Positions 54,670 through 63,722 of a DNA stretch of 64,000 nt are shown here, in pieces (the first letter of the stretch is position 1; every line of letters begins with the position of its first letter). This DNA comes from Devosia sp. YIM 151766. GTDB taxonomy: Bacteria > Pseudomonadota > Alphaproteobacteria > Rhizobiales > Devosiaceae. Location: positions 248,001 through 312,000 of the forward strand of contig NZ_CP127251.1 of assembly GCF_030285925.1 (NCBI RefSeq), written 5' to 3'. Both the position numbers and the translations under genes were made by a program. A model generated the notes under the pieces. The model was given only the letters and a program-made list of their open reading frames with translations. It did no database searches and had not been told where the DNA came from.

Positions 54670-54775
54670 CCCCTCCCTTGGAAAGGGGAGGGGTCGCGCC
54701 ATCTCCGGGTCATTCCCACGCCAGCGGGAACCCCTGTTATTCGGAAACCGAGGTCCCCGCTTTCGCGGGGATGAC
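54670..54775. repeat. Two palindromic elements between livJ and livH
   Basis: CCCCTCCC and GGGGAGGG (54670-54692) form a hairpin with a seven-base loop. Next, 54709-54775 has near-matching terminal inverted ends GTCATTCCC and GGGGATGAC, each with its own small hairpin (CCCGC/GCGGGG). The second resembles a dispersed mini-repeat found between genes in many proteobacteria. Position after the binding-protein gene suggests mRNA stabilisation. Confidence 0.65.
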
Positions 54776-54792
54776 ACTGAGATAAACCAGGC

Positions 54793-55656
54793 ATGCACAC
54801 CGCTTTTTCCATCGGCGCCGACGCGATTGCCTATGGCATGGTGCTGTTCGTCATTTCCGTCGGCCTGTCGATGACGATGGGGCTGATGAAAGTCGTCAAT
54901 CTGGCCCATGGCGCCTTCGCCATGATCGGCGGCTACATCGCGTCCTACGTCACCCAGCAATTGGGCCTGCATTTCGGTATCGCCGTCCTGGCCGCCGTCG
55001 CCGGCACGGTGCTGATCGCCATTCCGGTGGAACGGCTGCTTTACCGCCGCATCTACGGCGCGCCGGAACTGACCCAGGTGCTGATGACCATCGGCATCAC
55101 CTTCGCCATTATCGGCATTGCCAATTTCCTCATGGGCCCGACCCTCAAGACCATCGCCCTGCCGCCGGAATTGCAGGGCCCCGTCAATATCGGCTTCCGC
55201 ACCATCGCTGCCCATAAGCTGTTTGCCGCGGCCACGGGCGTCGTCGTCGCCGGGGGCTTGTGGTTCGTCGTCGAACGGACGTCGTTCGGCATCCGCCTGC
55301 GCGCTTCGGTGGACGACGCCGCCATGGCCGGCGCCCTGGGCGTGCGCACCAAGCTGGTCTATGCGGTGAGCTTCGCGGTCGCCGTGGGGCTGGCAGCTCT
55401 AGGCGGCGTGGTCGGGGCGCAATTGCTGCCCATCGAACCCTATTACGCCCTGCGCTATATGGTGACCTTCCTGGTCGTCGTCTCGGTGGGCGGCGCCGGA
55501 TCGATCCCCGGCGCGCTCATCGCCTGCCTGCTGCTGGGCGCCGTGGAGACCACCGGCCGCTATCTCATGCCGGAATTCGGCGAATTCTTCTTCTATCTTG
55601 CGGTGATCGCCGTGGTCTGCATCTTTCCGCGCGGCCTTTTGGGACGTGCCAAATGA
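54793..55656 (+). CDS. livH: Branched-chain amino acid-type ABC transporter permease LivH
   Basis: A 287-residue permease. ISVGLSMTMGLMKVVNLAHG near residues 17-36 is the LivH hallmark, followed by the family motif VVSVGGAGSIPGALIACLLL near 235. The next gene starts inside its stop (ATGA). Eight membrane segments are expected. Confidence 0.95.
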   Translation: MHTAFSIGADAIAYGMVLFVISVGLSMTMGLMKVVNLAHGAFAMIGGYIASYVTQQLGLHFGIAVLAAVAGTVLIAIPVERLLYRRIYGAPELTQVLMTIGITFAIIGIANFLMGPTLKTIALPPELQGPVNIGFRTIAAHKLFAAATGVVVAGGLWFVVERTSFGIRLRASVDDAAMAGALGVRTKLVYAVSFAVAVGLAALGGVVGAQLLPIEPYYALRYMVTFLVVVSVGGAGSIPGALIACLLLGAVETTGRYLMPEFGEFFFYLAVIAVVCIFPRGLLGRAK

Positions 55657-56663
55657 CCGACATCCCCACCAATCTGCCGGCGGCAAGCCGGGCCGGGCTC
55701 TGGCAGCGCAGCGCCAAAGCCGACTTCATCGCCGTGCTGGTCATCGCGGCCGTCGCCGTGGTGCTGTTCCTGCTCTTTCCGCAAAGCCTGGCGCTGCTGA
55801 CGCGCATCGTCGCCATCATGCTGCTGGTCCTGTCGCTGGATCTGGTGACCGGCTATTCCGGCATCGCCACGCTCGGCCACGCCACCGTGTTCGGCGCTGG
55901 CGCCTATGCCGCGGGCATTCTGGCGGCCAAGTTCGGCGTCACCGATCCCCTGCTCATGCTGGCGATCGGCGCCGTGGCCGGGGCCGTGGCGGGAGCTTTG
56001 TCGAGCCTCGTCATCCTGCGCGGCCACGGCCTCAGCCAATTGGTCCTGTCCATCGCCGTCGTGCAATTGGCCCATGAGGCCGCCAACAAGTTCTCCAACT
56101 GGACCGGCGGCAGCGACGGTCTGTCCGGCATCATGCCCAGCCCGCTTTTCGGCCTGTTCCGCTTCGATCTGTGGGGCCGCACCGGCTATTGGCTGGCGGT
56201 GGCGCTGCTGATCGCGGTGTTCATCGTGCTGCGCATCGTGGTCCGCTCGCCCTTCGGCATGTTGTGCCGGGGCATCAAGCAGGACCCGGTGCGGGTGCGG
56301 GCCCTGGGAGCACCGGTCTATTTCAGCCTGGTGCAGATGTATGCCATTGCCGGCGCCGTTGCCGGCCTGGGCGGGGCGCTTTCGGCTATTTCCACCAAGG
56401 TGGTGGGGCTTGACAGCCTCTCCTTCAACCTCTCCGCCGAAGCCCTGGTCATGCTGGTGCTCGGCGGCACCGGCAAATTGCTGGGCGCCATGGTGGGCAC
56501 GCTGGCCTTTGTCTGGTTCGAGGACCGCGTCTCGGCCATCAATCCGTTCCACTGGCTGACCATTGTCGGCGCGCTGCTGGTCGCGGTGGTCCTGTTCGCC
56601 CCCAAGGGCCTGACCGGCGCCGCCGAAGCGCTGTGGCACCGTCTGCGGGGCGCCAAGCCATGA
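55653..56663 (+). CDS. livM: Branched-chain amino acid-type ABC transporter permease LivM
   Basis: A 336-residue permease. LDLVTGYSGIATLGHATVFG near residues 60-79 is the LivM hallmark, and VRVRALGAPVYFSLVQMYAI lies near 212. ATG at 55653 overlaps the livH stop; the open frame upstream is a shadow of livH. Its stop overlaps the livG start. Confidence 0.95.
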   Translation: MTDIPTNLPAASRAGLWQRSAKADFIAVLVIAAVAVVLFLLFPQSLALLTRIVAIMLLVLSLDLVTGYSGIATLGHATVFGAGAYAAGILAAKFGVTDPLLMLAIGAVAGAVAGALSSLVILRGHGLSQLVLSIAVVQLAHEAANKFSNWTGGSDGLSGIMPSPLFGLFRFDLWGRTGYWLAVALLIAVFIVLRIVVRSPFGMLCRGIKQDPVRVRALGAPVYFSLVQMYAIAGAVAGLGGALSAISTKVVGLDSLSFNLSAEALVMLVLGGTGKLLGAMVGTLAFVWFEDRVSAINPFHWLTIVGALLVAVVLFAPKGLTGAAEALWHRLRGAKP

Positions 56664-57421
56664 GCCTGCTCAGCGTCAGGAACCTGAACAAGCATTTCGG
56701 CGGCCTCAACGTCACCGATAATGTCTCGCTCGACCTCGATCCCGGCAACCGCGTGGCCCTGATCGGTCCCAATGGCGCCGGCAAGACCACTTTCGTCAAT
56801 CTGGTGACCGGCCATATCAAGCCCGATGGCGGCCAGATCCTGCTTGCCGGCGAGGATATCACCACGCTGACGCCGTCGCGGCGCGTCGCCGCCGGGCTGG
56901 TGCGCAGCTTCCAGGTGACGCGGCTGTTTTCCGAAATGACGCCGCACGAACATGTGGGGCTGGCCATTCTGCAACGCAACGGCATGAGCCGGCACATCCT
57001 CGCCGATTATCGCGGCGTGCCGGAGCTGGTCGGGGAGATCGAGGCCATTCTGGCCCTGCTCAATCTCGATCATATCGCCCAGGTGCCGGTCAGCGACATC
57101 GCCTATGGCCAGCAGCGTCTCCTCGAAATCGCCCTGGTCATGGCGCTGCGCCCCAAAGTGCTGCTGCTGGACGAGCCCGCCGCCGGCGTGCCCGGCAGCG
57201 ACACGATGCTGATCGAGAAGGCGCTGGCGCAATTGCCGCCCGATCTGGCCGTGCTGATGATCGAACACGATATGGATTTCGTCTTCCGTTTCGCCCAGCG
57301 GGTGATCGTGCTCGCCGCCGGCGCGGTGATCTTCGACGGCACGCCGGACGAAGTCGCCGCCGATCCGCGCGTGCGCGAAGCCTATCTGGGGAGCTATGCC
57401 GATGACCGCAGCATCGCTTGA
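56660..57421 (+). CDS. livG: Branched-chain amino acid-type ABC transporter ATP-binding protein LivG
   Basis: A 253-residue ATPase. Walker A GPNGAGKTT near 37. The signature is unusual: DIAYGQQRLLEIALVMAL (YGQQR in place of SGGQR, a common LivG form). Walker B VLLLDEPAAGVPGSD, and H-loop MIEHDMDFV. It overlaps livM by four bases and livF by about 20 bases. Confidence 0.95.
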   Translation: MSLLSVRNLNKHFGGLNVTDNVSLDLDPGNRVALIGPNGAGKTTFVNLVTGHIKPDGGQILLAGEDITTLTPSRRVAAGLVRSFQVTRLFSEMTPHEHVGLAILQRNGMSRHILADYRGVPELVGEIEAILALLNLDHIAQVPVSDIAYGQQRLLEIALVMALRPKVLLLDEPAAGVPGSDTMLIEKALAQLPPDLAVLMIEHDMDFVFRFAQRVIVLAAGAVIFDGTPDEVAADPRVREAYLGSYADDRSIA

Positions 57422-58112
57422 CGTCGCCGGGCTGAGCGCCGGCTATGGGCCCACCCGCATTCTGGAGGATGTGAGTTTTTCCGTGCCCGCCGGCGGCCGG
57501 CTGGCAGTGCTTGGCCGCAACGGCATGGGCAAGACCACGCTCTTCGCCACCCTGGCGGGGCAGACCCGCCACCATGGCGGCACGATGCGGCTCGGATCGC
57601 GTGAACTGAGCGGTCTCGACGGCTCGGCGCGGGCGCTGGCGGGGCTGGGTTATGTGCCGCAGCACCGGGCGATCTTCAAGACGCTGAGTGTCGAGGAAAA
57701 CCTCTTTGTCGGCCTCAAGGCCCGGCCGCGTAGCGCCATCGACGAGGCTTATGCCCTGTTCCCGCGCCTCAAGGAGCGACGGCGCAATCTGGGCGGGCAA
57801 TTGTCCGGCGGCGAACAACAGATGTTGAGCACCGCCCGCACCATTCTGGGCCAGCCCACCCTGCTGTTGCTCGATGAGCCGCTGGAGGGCCTGGCCCCGG
57901 TGATCTGCGAGGAATTGATGGCAGCCTTTGCCGAGCTGGCTTCGACCCGCGCCACGACCATCCTGCTGGTCGAGCAGCGCATCAAGGCGGCGCTGGCATT
58001 CGCCGAAGACGTCATGATCCTCGAACGCGGCCGGCTCGCCTGGTCCGGAACGCCCGCCGAATTGGAGGCGCAGCCGGACATTGTGGACCGCCTGCTCGGC
58101 GTCGGACACTGA
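57402..58112 (+). CDS. livF: Branched-chain amino acid-type ABC transporter ATP-binding protein LivF
   Basis: A 236-residue ATPase. Walker A GRNGMGKTT near 36, GYVPQHRAIFKTLSVEENL near 82, signature LSGGEQQMLSTARTI near 130 and Walker B LLLLDEPLEGLAP. ATG at 57402 has GGGGAG eight bases upstream; 57396 is another ATG in the same frame, too close to that site. Last liv gene. Confidence 0.94.
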   Translation: MTAASLDVAGLSAGYGPTRILEDVSFSVPAGGRLAVLGRNGMGKTTLFATLAGQTRHHGGTMRLGSRELSGLDGSARALAGLGYVPQHRAIFKTLSVEENLFVGLKARPRSAIDEAYALFPRLKERRRNLGGQLSGGEQQMLSTARTILGQPTLLLLDEPLEGLAPVICEELMAAFAELASTRATTILLVEQRIKAALAFAEDVMILERGRLAWSGTPAELEAQPDIVDRLLGVGH

Positions 58113-58277
58113 CGCCGCCAATGGGTCGGGCTGTGACACCTGCGCAACAGGTCGGGAGTTCCCCCGTTTCTTCACATAAACCGGCCACAATTTCCCAGCA
58201 AAAGCGGTTGGACTAAGCCGCAGGAGCGCAGCGGAACGGCCATGCCGGCGAAAAAGACGCCGCCTGTTCCGTTAACC

Positions 58278-58312
58278 GTTCGCTTACCATTGGTTTCCCT
58301 TGGGAAGCGAAC
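58278..58312. promoter_or_regulatory. Inverted repeat upstream of the PBP1A gene
   Basis: GTTCGCTT (58278-58285) and AAGCGAAC (58305-58312) are a perfect 8-bp inverted repeat with a 19-base spacer, about 45 bases before the gene start. Could be a regulator site or a leader hairpin. Confidence 0.35.
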
Positions 58313-58357
58313 AGGATAGAAGCGGCAGGAAACACTTCTTTTTCAGGTTTGCCCCCG

Positions 58358-61000
58358 ATGGATTTCCGCATTTCGGCCGATGATCGCGTTGGTGCTCCCG
58401 CTGCCCGGCAGAACAAGCCGCAGGCGCGGCCCGCCGCGAAGAGCCAGCGCGTCGAGCCGACTATGGGCCAGTCCATGGCCTTCTCCGTCGATAATGAGCG
58501 GCCCGGCGGCGCCGGCGGTGGCGGCAAGCCCCCCAAAGGCAAGGCCAAGCCGCCGCGCCGGGGCAAGGCCGGACCGGCCCGGCCCAAGAAGAAGCGCCGT
58601 TCCGGCGGTTTCCTCATGGGTCTGCTCTGGTGGGGCTTTGTCGCCTGCCTCTGGGGCGGGCTCGCCGTTATCGGCATCATCGTCTACTACGGCGCCCAAT
58701 TGCCGGCCGCCAATACCTGGGCCATCCCCGAGCGCCCGCCCAATATCCGTATTCTCGCCGCCGATGGCAGTCTCATCTCCAATCGCGGCCAGACCGGCGG
58801 CGAGGCCGTGACCTTCCACGAATTGCCGCAATATGTGCCGGCGGCCTTCATCGCCTCGGAAGATCGCCGCTTCATGACCCATTTCGGTGTCGACCCCATC
58901 GGCCTATTGGCGGTGGCGGTAGAATCGGTGCAGGCGCGCGGGGTCACCCGCGGCGCTTCCACCATCACCCAGCAGGTGGCCAAGAACCTCTTCCTCACCC
59001 CCGACCAGACTCTGGGCCGCAAGGTGCAGGAAGCCATTCTCGCGGTCTGGCTGGAGCAGAGTTTCAGCAAGGAAGAGATTCTCGAACTCTATATGAACCG
59101 GGTCTTTTTCGGGCAGGGCGCTACCGGTATCGAGGCAGCGGCGCAGACCTATTTCGGCGTCTCGGCCCGCAATCTCTCGCTGGGCCAGGCGGCCATGCTG
59201 GTCGGCATTCTGCCCGCGCCCTCGGTCTATAATCCCAAGACCAATCCCGAACGGGCCCGCGAGCGCCAGCGCCTGGTGCTCAGCCTCATGGCCCAGGAAG
59301 GCTATATCACCCGGGAAGAGGCCGATGCGGCGCGCATCGATCCCAGCCAGACGGTGCGCACCGTGGTGGCCGGCTCCGAATCCTATGTCGCCGACTGGGT
59401 CGAAAGCCTGATGACCGCCTATCTGGGCGAGATCGAAAGCGATGTCGTGGTGCAGACCACCATCGACTACCGCATGCAGCGCGACGCCGAATTCATCGTC
59501 AAGGAAGCCGTCGCCAATGAAGGCCCCAATCGCGGCTTCACCCAGGGCGCGCTGGTGGCCATGGATGTCGACGGCAAGGTGCGCGCCATGGTGGGCGGCG
59601 TCGATTATCAGGCGAGCCAATATAACCGGGCCGTCACCGCCAAGCGTCAGCCTGGCTCCGCCTTCAAGCCCTTCGTCTATATGGCCGCCATGGAAAAAGG
59701 CTATACGCCCGATACTTTGGCCGAGGATGCCCAGTTCGAATATAATGGCTGGAGCCCCCGTAATGCCTCGGGCAATTATGCCGGCACGGTGACGCTGCGG
59801 CAGGGCCTGGCCTATTCGCTCAATACCATTGCCGGGCGCCTCGCCATCGACGTCACGCCCGAAAAAATAATCGAGGTGGCCATGCGCATGGGCATTTCCT
59901 CCAACCTCACCCCGGTTCCCTCTATCGGCCTGGGCACCCAGGAAGTGAATCTGCTCGAGCTGACCAGCGCCTATGCGCCCTTCGCCAATGGCGGCTATGG
60001 CGTCATTTCCAACGTCATCACCAGGATCGCCGATGCCGAAGGCAAGGTGCTTTACGAAGCCTCCGATGCCGGTCCGGGCCGGGTGGTCGACCCCACCGTG
60101 CTGGCCGAGATGAACGACATGCTGGCAACGGCGGTGGAAGTGGGCACGGGTCGCGGCGCCAATCTGGGCGGCTGGGATTTCGGCGGCAAGACCGGTACGT
60201 CCCAGGAATCGCGCGACGCGGTCTTTGTGGGCTATACCTCGGCCATGGTCACCGGCGTCTGGCTGGGCAATGACGACAATAAGGGCACGCGACTCTCGGG
60301 TGGCAATGTGCCGGCCTCGATCTGGTCGCAATTCATGACCAAGGCGCATGCCGGCCGTTCCCCGCAGCCTATTCCCGGCGGCTCCTATGCCGGCCAGATC
60401 ATCGCCCAGCAATTGATCGATCCCAATACCGGCATGCCGATGATCGATCCGGCCACCGGCCAGCCGCAGGTGCAATATGTCGATGGTGGCAGCGGTCAGC
60501 CGGTGCAGACCGTGACCGACCCGGCCACTGGCCAGATCTACGCCATCGATCCGGCCACCGGCCAGCCCATGCAGGGCCTGCAGCCATTGCAGGGCCAAGC
60601 GGCCAATCCGCCGATCCAGACTGGCACGATGACTGATCCCGCGACCGGGCTGCCGCTGGACAATGGTGCGGATACGACCTGGAGCCAGTTCGACCAGGAC
60701 GTGCAATATGACGGCTTCGGCCAGGCCATCGATCCGGTAACCGGCTATCCGTTGCAGGAGCAGAACAATGGCTTCAACAACGCGCCGATCGATCCCGATA
60801 CCGGCCTGCCCATGCTATTGGTCGTCGATCCGGCGACCGGCGAACAGGTCTGGGTGCCCAGCGCGCCGGCCACGCAGAACCAGCAGCAGGTCTATAGTGA
60901 GCCCAGCCCGTTTGCGCCGCCCGCCGATATGGGCCAGCAGCCAGTCTATCAGCAGCAGAATTCCCAGCGCACCCTGATGGACCTGATCTTCGGCAATTGA
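58358..61000 (+). CDS. mrcA: Class A penicillin-binding protein (PBP1A family) with repeat-rich C-terminal tail
   Basis: An 880-residue bifunctional peptidoglycan synthase. A basic, Pro/Gly-rich cytoplasmic part of about 85 residues precedes one membrane anchor near 88-115. The glycosyltransferase domain (GT51) has FIASEDRRFMTHFGVDPIGL near 165 and STITQQVAKNLFL. The transpeptidase domain has PGSAFKPF (SxxK) near 433, YSLN (SxN) near 487 and GGKTGTSQ near 610. The last 210 residues carry about seven DPxTGxP-like repeats and Gln-rich stretches, unusual in length. ATG at 58358 is preferred over a TTG at 58349. Confidence 0.94.
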   Translation: MDFRISADDRVGAPAARQNKPQARPAAKSQRVEPTMGQSMAFSVDNERPGGAGGGGKPPKGKAKPPRRGKAGPARPKKKRRSGGFLMGLLWWGFVACLWGGLAVIGIIVYYGAQLPAANTWAIPERPPNIRILAADGSLISNRGQTGGEAVTFHELPQYVPAAFIASEDRRFMTHFGVDPIGLLAVAVESVQARGVTRGASTITQQVAKNLFLTPDQTLGRKVQEAILAVWLEQSFSKEEILELYMNRVFFGQGATGIEAAAQTYFGVSARNLSLGQAAMLVGILPAPSVYNPKTNPERARERQRLVLSLMAQEGYITREEADAARIDPSQTVRTVVAGSESYVADWVESLMTAYLGEIESDVVVQTTIDYRMQRDAEFIVKEAVANEGPNRGFTQGALVAMDVDGKVRAMVGGVDYQASQYNRAVTAKRQPGSAFKPFVYMAAMEKGYTPDTLAEDAQFEYNGWSPRNASGNYAGTVTLRQGLAYSLNTIAGRLAIDVTPEKIIEVAMRMGISSNLTPVPSIGLGTQEVNLLELTSAYAPFANGGYGVISNVITRIADAEGKVLYEASDAGPGRVVDPTVLAEMNDMLATAVEVGTGRGANLGGWDFGGKTGTSQESRDAVFVGYTSAMVTGVWLGNDDNKGTRLSGGNVPASIWSQFMTKAHAGRSPQPIPGGSYAGQIIAQQLIDPNTGMPMIDPATGQPQVQYVDGGSGQPVQTVTDPATGQIYAIDPATGQPMQGLQPLQGQAANPPIQTGTMTDPATGLPLDNGADTTWSQFDQDVQYDGFGQAIDPVTGYPLQEQNNGFNNAPIDPDTGLPMLLVVDPATGEQVWVPSAPATQNQQQVYSEPSPFAPPADMGQQPVYQQQNSQRTLMDLIFGN

Positions 61001-61006
61001 TGCAAT

Positions 61007-61040
61007 AAAAAAGGCCCCGGTTTCCCGGGGCCTTTTTTTT
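61007..61040. terminator. Rho-independent terminator, bidirectional
   Basis: GGCCCCGG-TTTC-CCGGGGCC flanked by an A-run on one side and eight Ts on the other, seven bases after the PBP1A stop and just before the convergent L,D-transpeptidase gene end. The clearest terminator in the window. Confidence 0.93.
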
Positions 61041-61063
61041 GTCTCTCGTGCTGGAGCCGGACC

Positions 61064-61750
61064 CTACAGCACCACGATCGGCGCGCCGTTGGGAACCCGG
61101 TCGTGCAGGTCCATCACGTCCTGGAACAGGAGACGCACGCAGCCGCTGGAGACCGCCTGGCCGATGGTGACGACGTCCATGGTGCCATGGATGCGATAGA
61201 GCGTGTCGCGATTGCCCTGATGGATATAAAGCGCCCGGGCGCCCAGGGCGTTGAGCAGGCCCGGCGGCTGGCCATGGCGGTACATTTCCAGTTCCGGCTG
61301 CCGCTCGATCATCTCCGAAGGCGGGGTCCAGACCGGCCATTTGCGCTTATAGGCGATATGGCCCTTGCCGCTCCATTCGAAGCCGGCGCGGCCCAGGCCC
61401 ACGCCATAGCGCATGGCGCGGTCGTTGGGCATGGTGAAATAGAGAAAGTAATTGGCGGTATCGACGACGACCGAGCCTGCCGGCTGGCCGGTGACATTGT
61501 CCACTTCCTGCCGCCAATAGACCGGATTGAGCATGGAAACATCGGCGGCGGGCACCGGATATTCCTCTTCGGGCCGGGCGCCGTACATGGCCATGACATC
61601 GGCGGGAACGGTCGGCCGGATGGGTTCGGCGGGGACGGTGGTGCGGGTGCTGCCGGTCGTGGTGCAGCCGGCAAGGGCGAGGGCGCCGAAACTGGCCAGG
61701 CCAGCCAATACGGCACGGCGCGACGGGGTCGCGTCCAGAATGATCGACAT
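61064..61750 (-). CDS. L,D-transpeptidase (YkuD family), lipoprotein
   Basis: A 228-residue cell-wall crosslinking enzyme. The N-terminal signal carries SRRAVLAGL and lipobox LALAGC (Cys29), so it is exported and lipid-anchored. The YkuD catalytic region reads YRIHGTMDV then SSGCVRLLFQDV near residue 200, with the catalytic His and Cys in place. Convergent with PBP1A, a natural functional partner in peptidoglycan building. Confidence 0.93.
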   Translation of the reverse strand: MSIILDATPSRRAVLAGLASFGALALAGCTTTGSTRTTVPAEPIRPTVPADVMAMYGARPEEEYPVPAADVSMLNPVYWRQEVDNVTGQPAGSVVVDTANYFLYFTMPNDRAMRYGVGLGRAGFEWSGKGHIAYKRKWPVWTPPSEMIERQPELEMYRHGQPPGLLNALGARALYIHQGNRDTLYRIHGTMDVVTIGQAVSSGCVRLLFQDVMDLHDRVPNGAPIVVL

Positions 61751-61805
61751 GAAAAAATCCTTGGCCCCGAAGGGCTTTAAGCGAAAGAGAAGGGTAGGGT
61801 TTCGC

Positions 61806-62144
61806 TCAGGCCGGCTTGGGCGGGCGTAGCGGTATCTGCCCGGCCCATAGCGGCTCCGCTGCGCCGAGAACGGTCACGGGATGGTCGCAATCCGGCCCTG
61901 CCGGCAATTGCGGCGCCCTGACCGGAATGGCATGATGCGGCCCGCAGGGCATGACGATGCCCGAGCCCAGATCGATCTCGCCGCGCTGAACCTGCACGAA
62001 AACCGGGATCGACACATTATTCTGGTCGACATGGTTGAGCACCACGATCGGCATGCTGAAATAACGATGCGCATGCGCGGTCGTCGTCCCGGCCAGGGAC
62101 GCGAAGGCAAAGATGATGGCGATAAGGGCCACGAAACGCTGCAT
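61806..62144 (-). CDS. Small exported hypothetical protein
   Basis: A 112-residue protein: signal peptide of about 25 residues ending AHAHRYF, then a short beta-rich domain with two cysteines (MPCGPHH and PDCDHP) that may pair. ATG at 62144 has AGGA just upstream; the start at 62177 adds a polar leader before the signal. No family recognised. Confidence 0.65.
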   Translation of the reverse strand: MQRFVALIAIIFAFASLAGTTTAHAHRYFSMPIVVLNHVDQNNVSIPVFVQVQRGEIDLGSGIVMPCGPHHAIPVRAPQLPAGPDCDHPVTVLGAAEPLWAGQIPLRPPKPA

Positions 62145-62193
62145 GTGATCCTGATAGGCGGCAGATTGCGGCAGCATCGGGGCAGGACGGGCT

Positions 62194-62943
62194 TCAGGGC
62201 GCTTCGCCGGGCGCCCGCCATGCCATTAACCCGCGACCGTGTGCTTTTAGCCACGCCCGTCCCCGCTCCATCTCCGGCAGGGTGCGGACGACCGTGCGCC
62301 AGAAGGCCGGCGAATGGTTCATCTCCACCAGATGCGCCACTTCGTGGGCGGCGACATAATCGAGCACGAAGGGCGGCGCCAGGATCAGCCGCCAATTGTA
62401 ATTGATATTGCCGCTGGACGAGCAGGAGCCCCAGCGGCTCGACTGGCTGCGCAGGCGCACCTGCTTCACCTCAACCCCCAGCCGGCCGGCATGAACCTGG
62501 CTCCGCGCCACGAGATCGGCCAGCGCCTCGGCCTTGAGCCAGTCATAAAGCCGGCGCGGCTGGTGTTCCGGATCGCCCGGCACCCGGAGCAGGGGGCCTT
62601 CGCCATCCTCGGCCATCTCGACCCGCCCCCGCAGCGTGCCCGCGGCAATGATCCGGTGCGGCACGCCCCGCAGCGGGATCGTCACGCCCGCTTGCAGCAT
62701 TTGCGCCGGCGCCGTTCGCGGCAATCGCGCCGCCAGCCAATGGCGATGGCGATAGAGAAACGCCTCGGCATCGGCCCAGCGCGCCTGCTCCGGCAGGGTC
62801 AGCAGCGGCCCGCTCGCCGGCAGGGACAGGCGGAAATTGCGCGCCCGCTTGCTGGTCCTGACCGCGATGGCGGTCATCACCCCATCGAGCTCGACATGGG
62901 TGATCGGGGGCGGCGCGGTGCGTTGGCGCAGGAAGGAGAACAT
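62194..62943 (-). CDS. YgjP/WLM-type zinc metallopeptidase (DUF45 family)
   Basis: A 249-residue protein of the M48-related YgjP family. The zinc motif HEVAHLVEMNHSPAFW is near residue 190, preceded by the family motif SRWGSCSSSGNINYNWRLIL near 155. No signal peptide. Substrate unknown. ATG at 62943 is preferred over a GTG at 62964. Confidence 0.92.
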   Translation of the reverse strand: MFSFLRQRTAPPPITHVELDGVMTAIAVRTSKRARNFRLSLPASGPLLTLPEQARWADAEAFLYRHRHWLAARLPRTAPAQMLQAGVTIPLRGVPHRIIAAGTLRGRVEMAEDGEGPLLRVPGDPEHQPRRLYDWLKAEALADLVARSQVHAGRLGVEVKQVRLRSQSSRWGSCSSSGNINYNWRLILAPPFVLDYVAAHEVAHLVEMNHSPAFWRTVVRTLPEMERGRAWLKAHGRGLMAWRAPGEAP

Positions 62944-63008
62944 GGGCGGAGCATCGGGAATCACTGCAAGCCAGTCTAGCCCGGCCGCGGGCGGGCGGTC
63001 ATAAAAAT

Positions 63009-63028
63009 GGCGCCCCTTGCGGGGCGCC
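63009..63028 (-). terminator. Rho-independent terminator of the DUF2852 gene
   Basis: GGCGCCCC-TTGC-GGGGCGCC, followed on the minus strand by ATTTTTAT. It lies about 60 bases beyond the DUF2852 stop. Confidence 0.75.
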
Positions 63029-63086
63029 GAGTAGCCGTTGGAGAATAACCGGCTTCAGGAGGTAGGGAAGTCGGAGGCATAACGGC

Positions 63087-63542
63087 CTAACCGTTATTCG
63101 GGTTGCCCCAATTGTTCTGGTTGTTCTCGCCATAACCCTGGCGGGCGCCGCGATGCTCGCTCATGAAGCGGTCGAACTCCTCGCGGTCCTTGGCCTTGCG
63201 CAGATTGGCCATATATTCGTGGAAGGCGTCGATCTCGGCGTCGAGACGGGCGCGTTCCTCTTCGAGGCGGCGAAGCTGCTCGGAGCGATATTCGTCGAAA
63301 GCGGCATTGCCCGACGATCCGTGTTCGCTGCGGCCGAAGCCGCGATGCATGTTATTGCCGCGCATATAGCTCATTCCCTTATTCCAATAACCTTGGGCCT
63401 TTTCGGCGGAGCCGCCGAATTTTTCGCCCCACAGGATATAGCCGAGCACGGCCAGGCCCAGCGGCCAGAACAGGATGAAGCCCAGCACCATGAGGGCGAT
63501 GGTCAACGGGGACCATTGTGGTTTGATGATTGCAGTGTTCAT
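63087..63542 (-). CDS. DUF2852-domain membrane protein
   Basis: A 151-residue protein with two short hydrophobic stretches near residues 15-40 (LTIALMVLGFILFWPLGLAV, then LGYILWG), a Gly/Asn-rich linker, a coiled-coil-like charged region near 80-125 (EEERARLDAEIDAFHEYM) and an Asn-rich tail. This is the DUF2852 pattern of alphaproteobacteria, function unknown. ATG at 63542. Confidence 0.9.
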   Translation of the reverse strand: MNTAIIKPQWSPLTIALMVLGFILFWPLGLAVLGYILWGEKFGGSAEKAQGYWNKGMSYMRGNNMHRGFGRSEHGSSGNAAFDEYRSEQLRRLEEERARLDAEIDAFHEYMANLRKAKDREEFDRFMSEHRGARQGYGENNQNNWGNPNNG

Positions 63543-63722
63543 GTCGTTTCGTCTCCCAGTCATGATATTCGTTAGGTGGTCCCGATGGAGGCAGGATCAA
63601 GAATGTGCCCGTGTTTTTTTTATCTTGAAATTGCCCATCTCCTTCCTATACGGACCGATTTCAGGGCATATCGCCGCGAAAAATCGTATCCGGGCGTCCA
63701 TCCGATGCGCTAAGACAGGTTC

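Noticed and set aside
58904..60706. Minus-strand frame of 600 codons
   Set aside because: Antisense shadow of the PBP1A gene.
60421..60880. Regular repeats that could suggest a CRISPR or tandem-repeat array
   Set aside because: They are in-frame coding repeats (DPxTGxP) in the PBP1A tail with variable spacing and no conserved DNA repeat unit.
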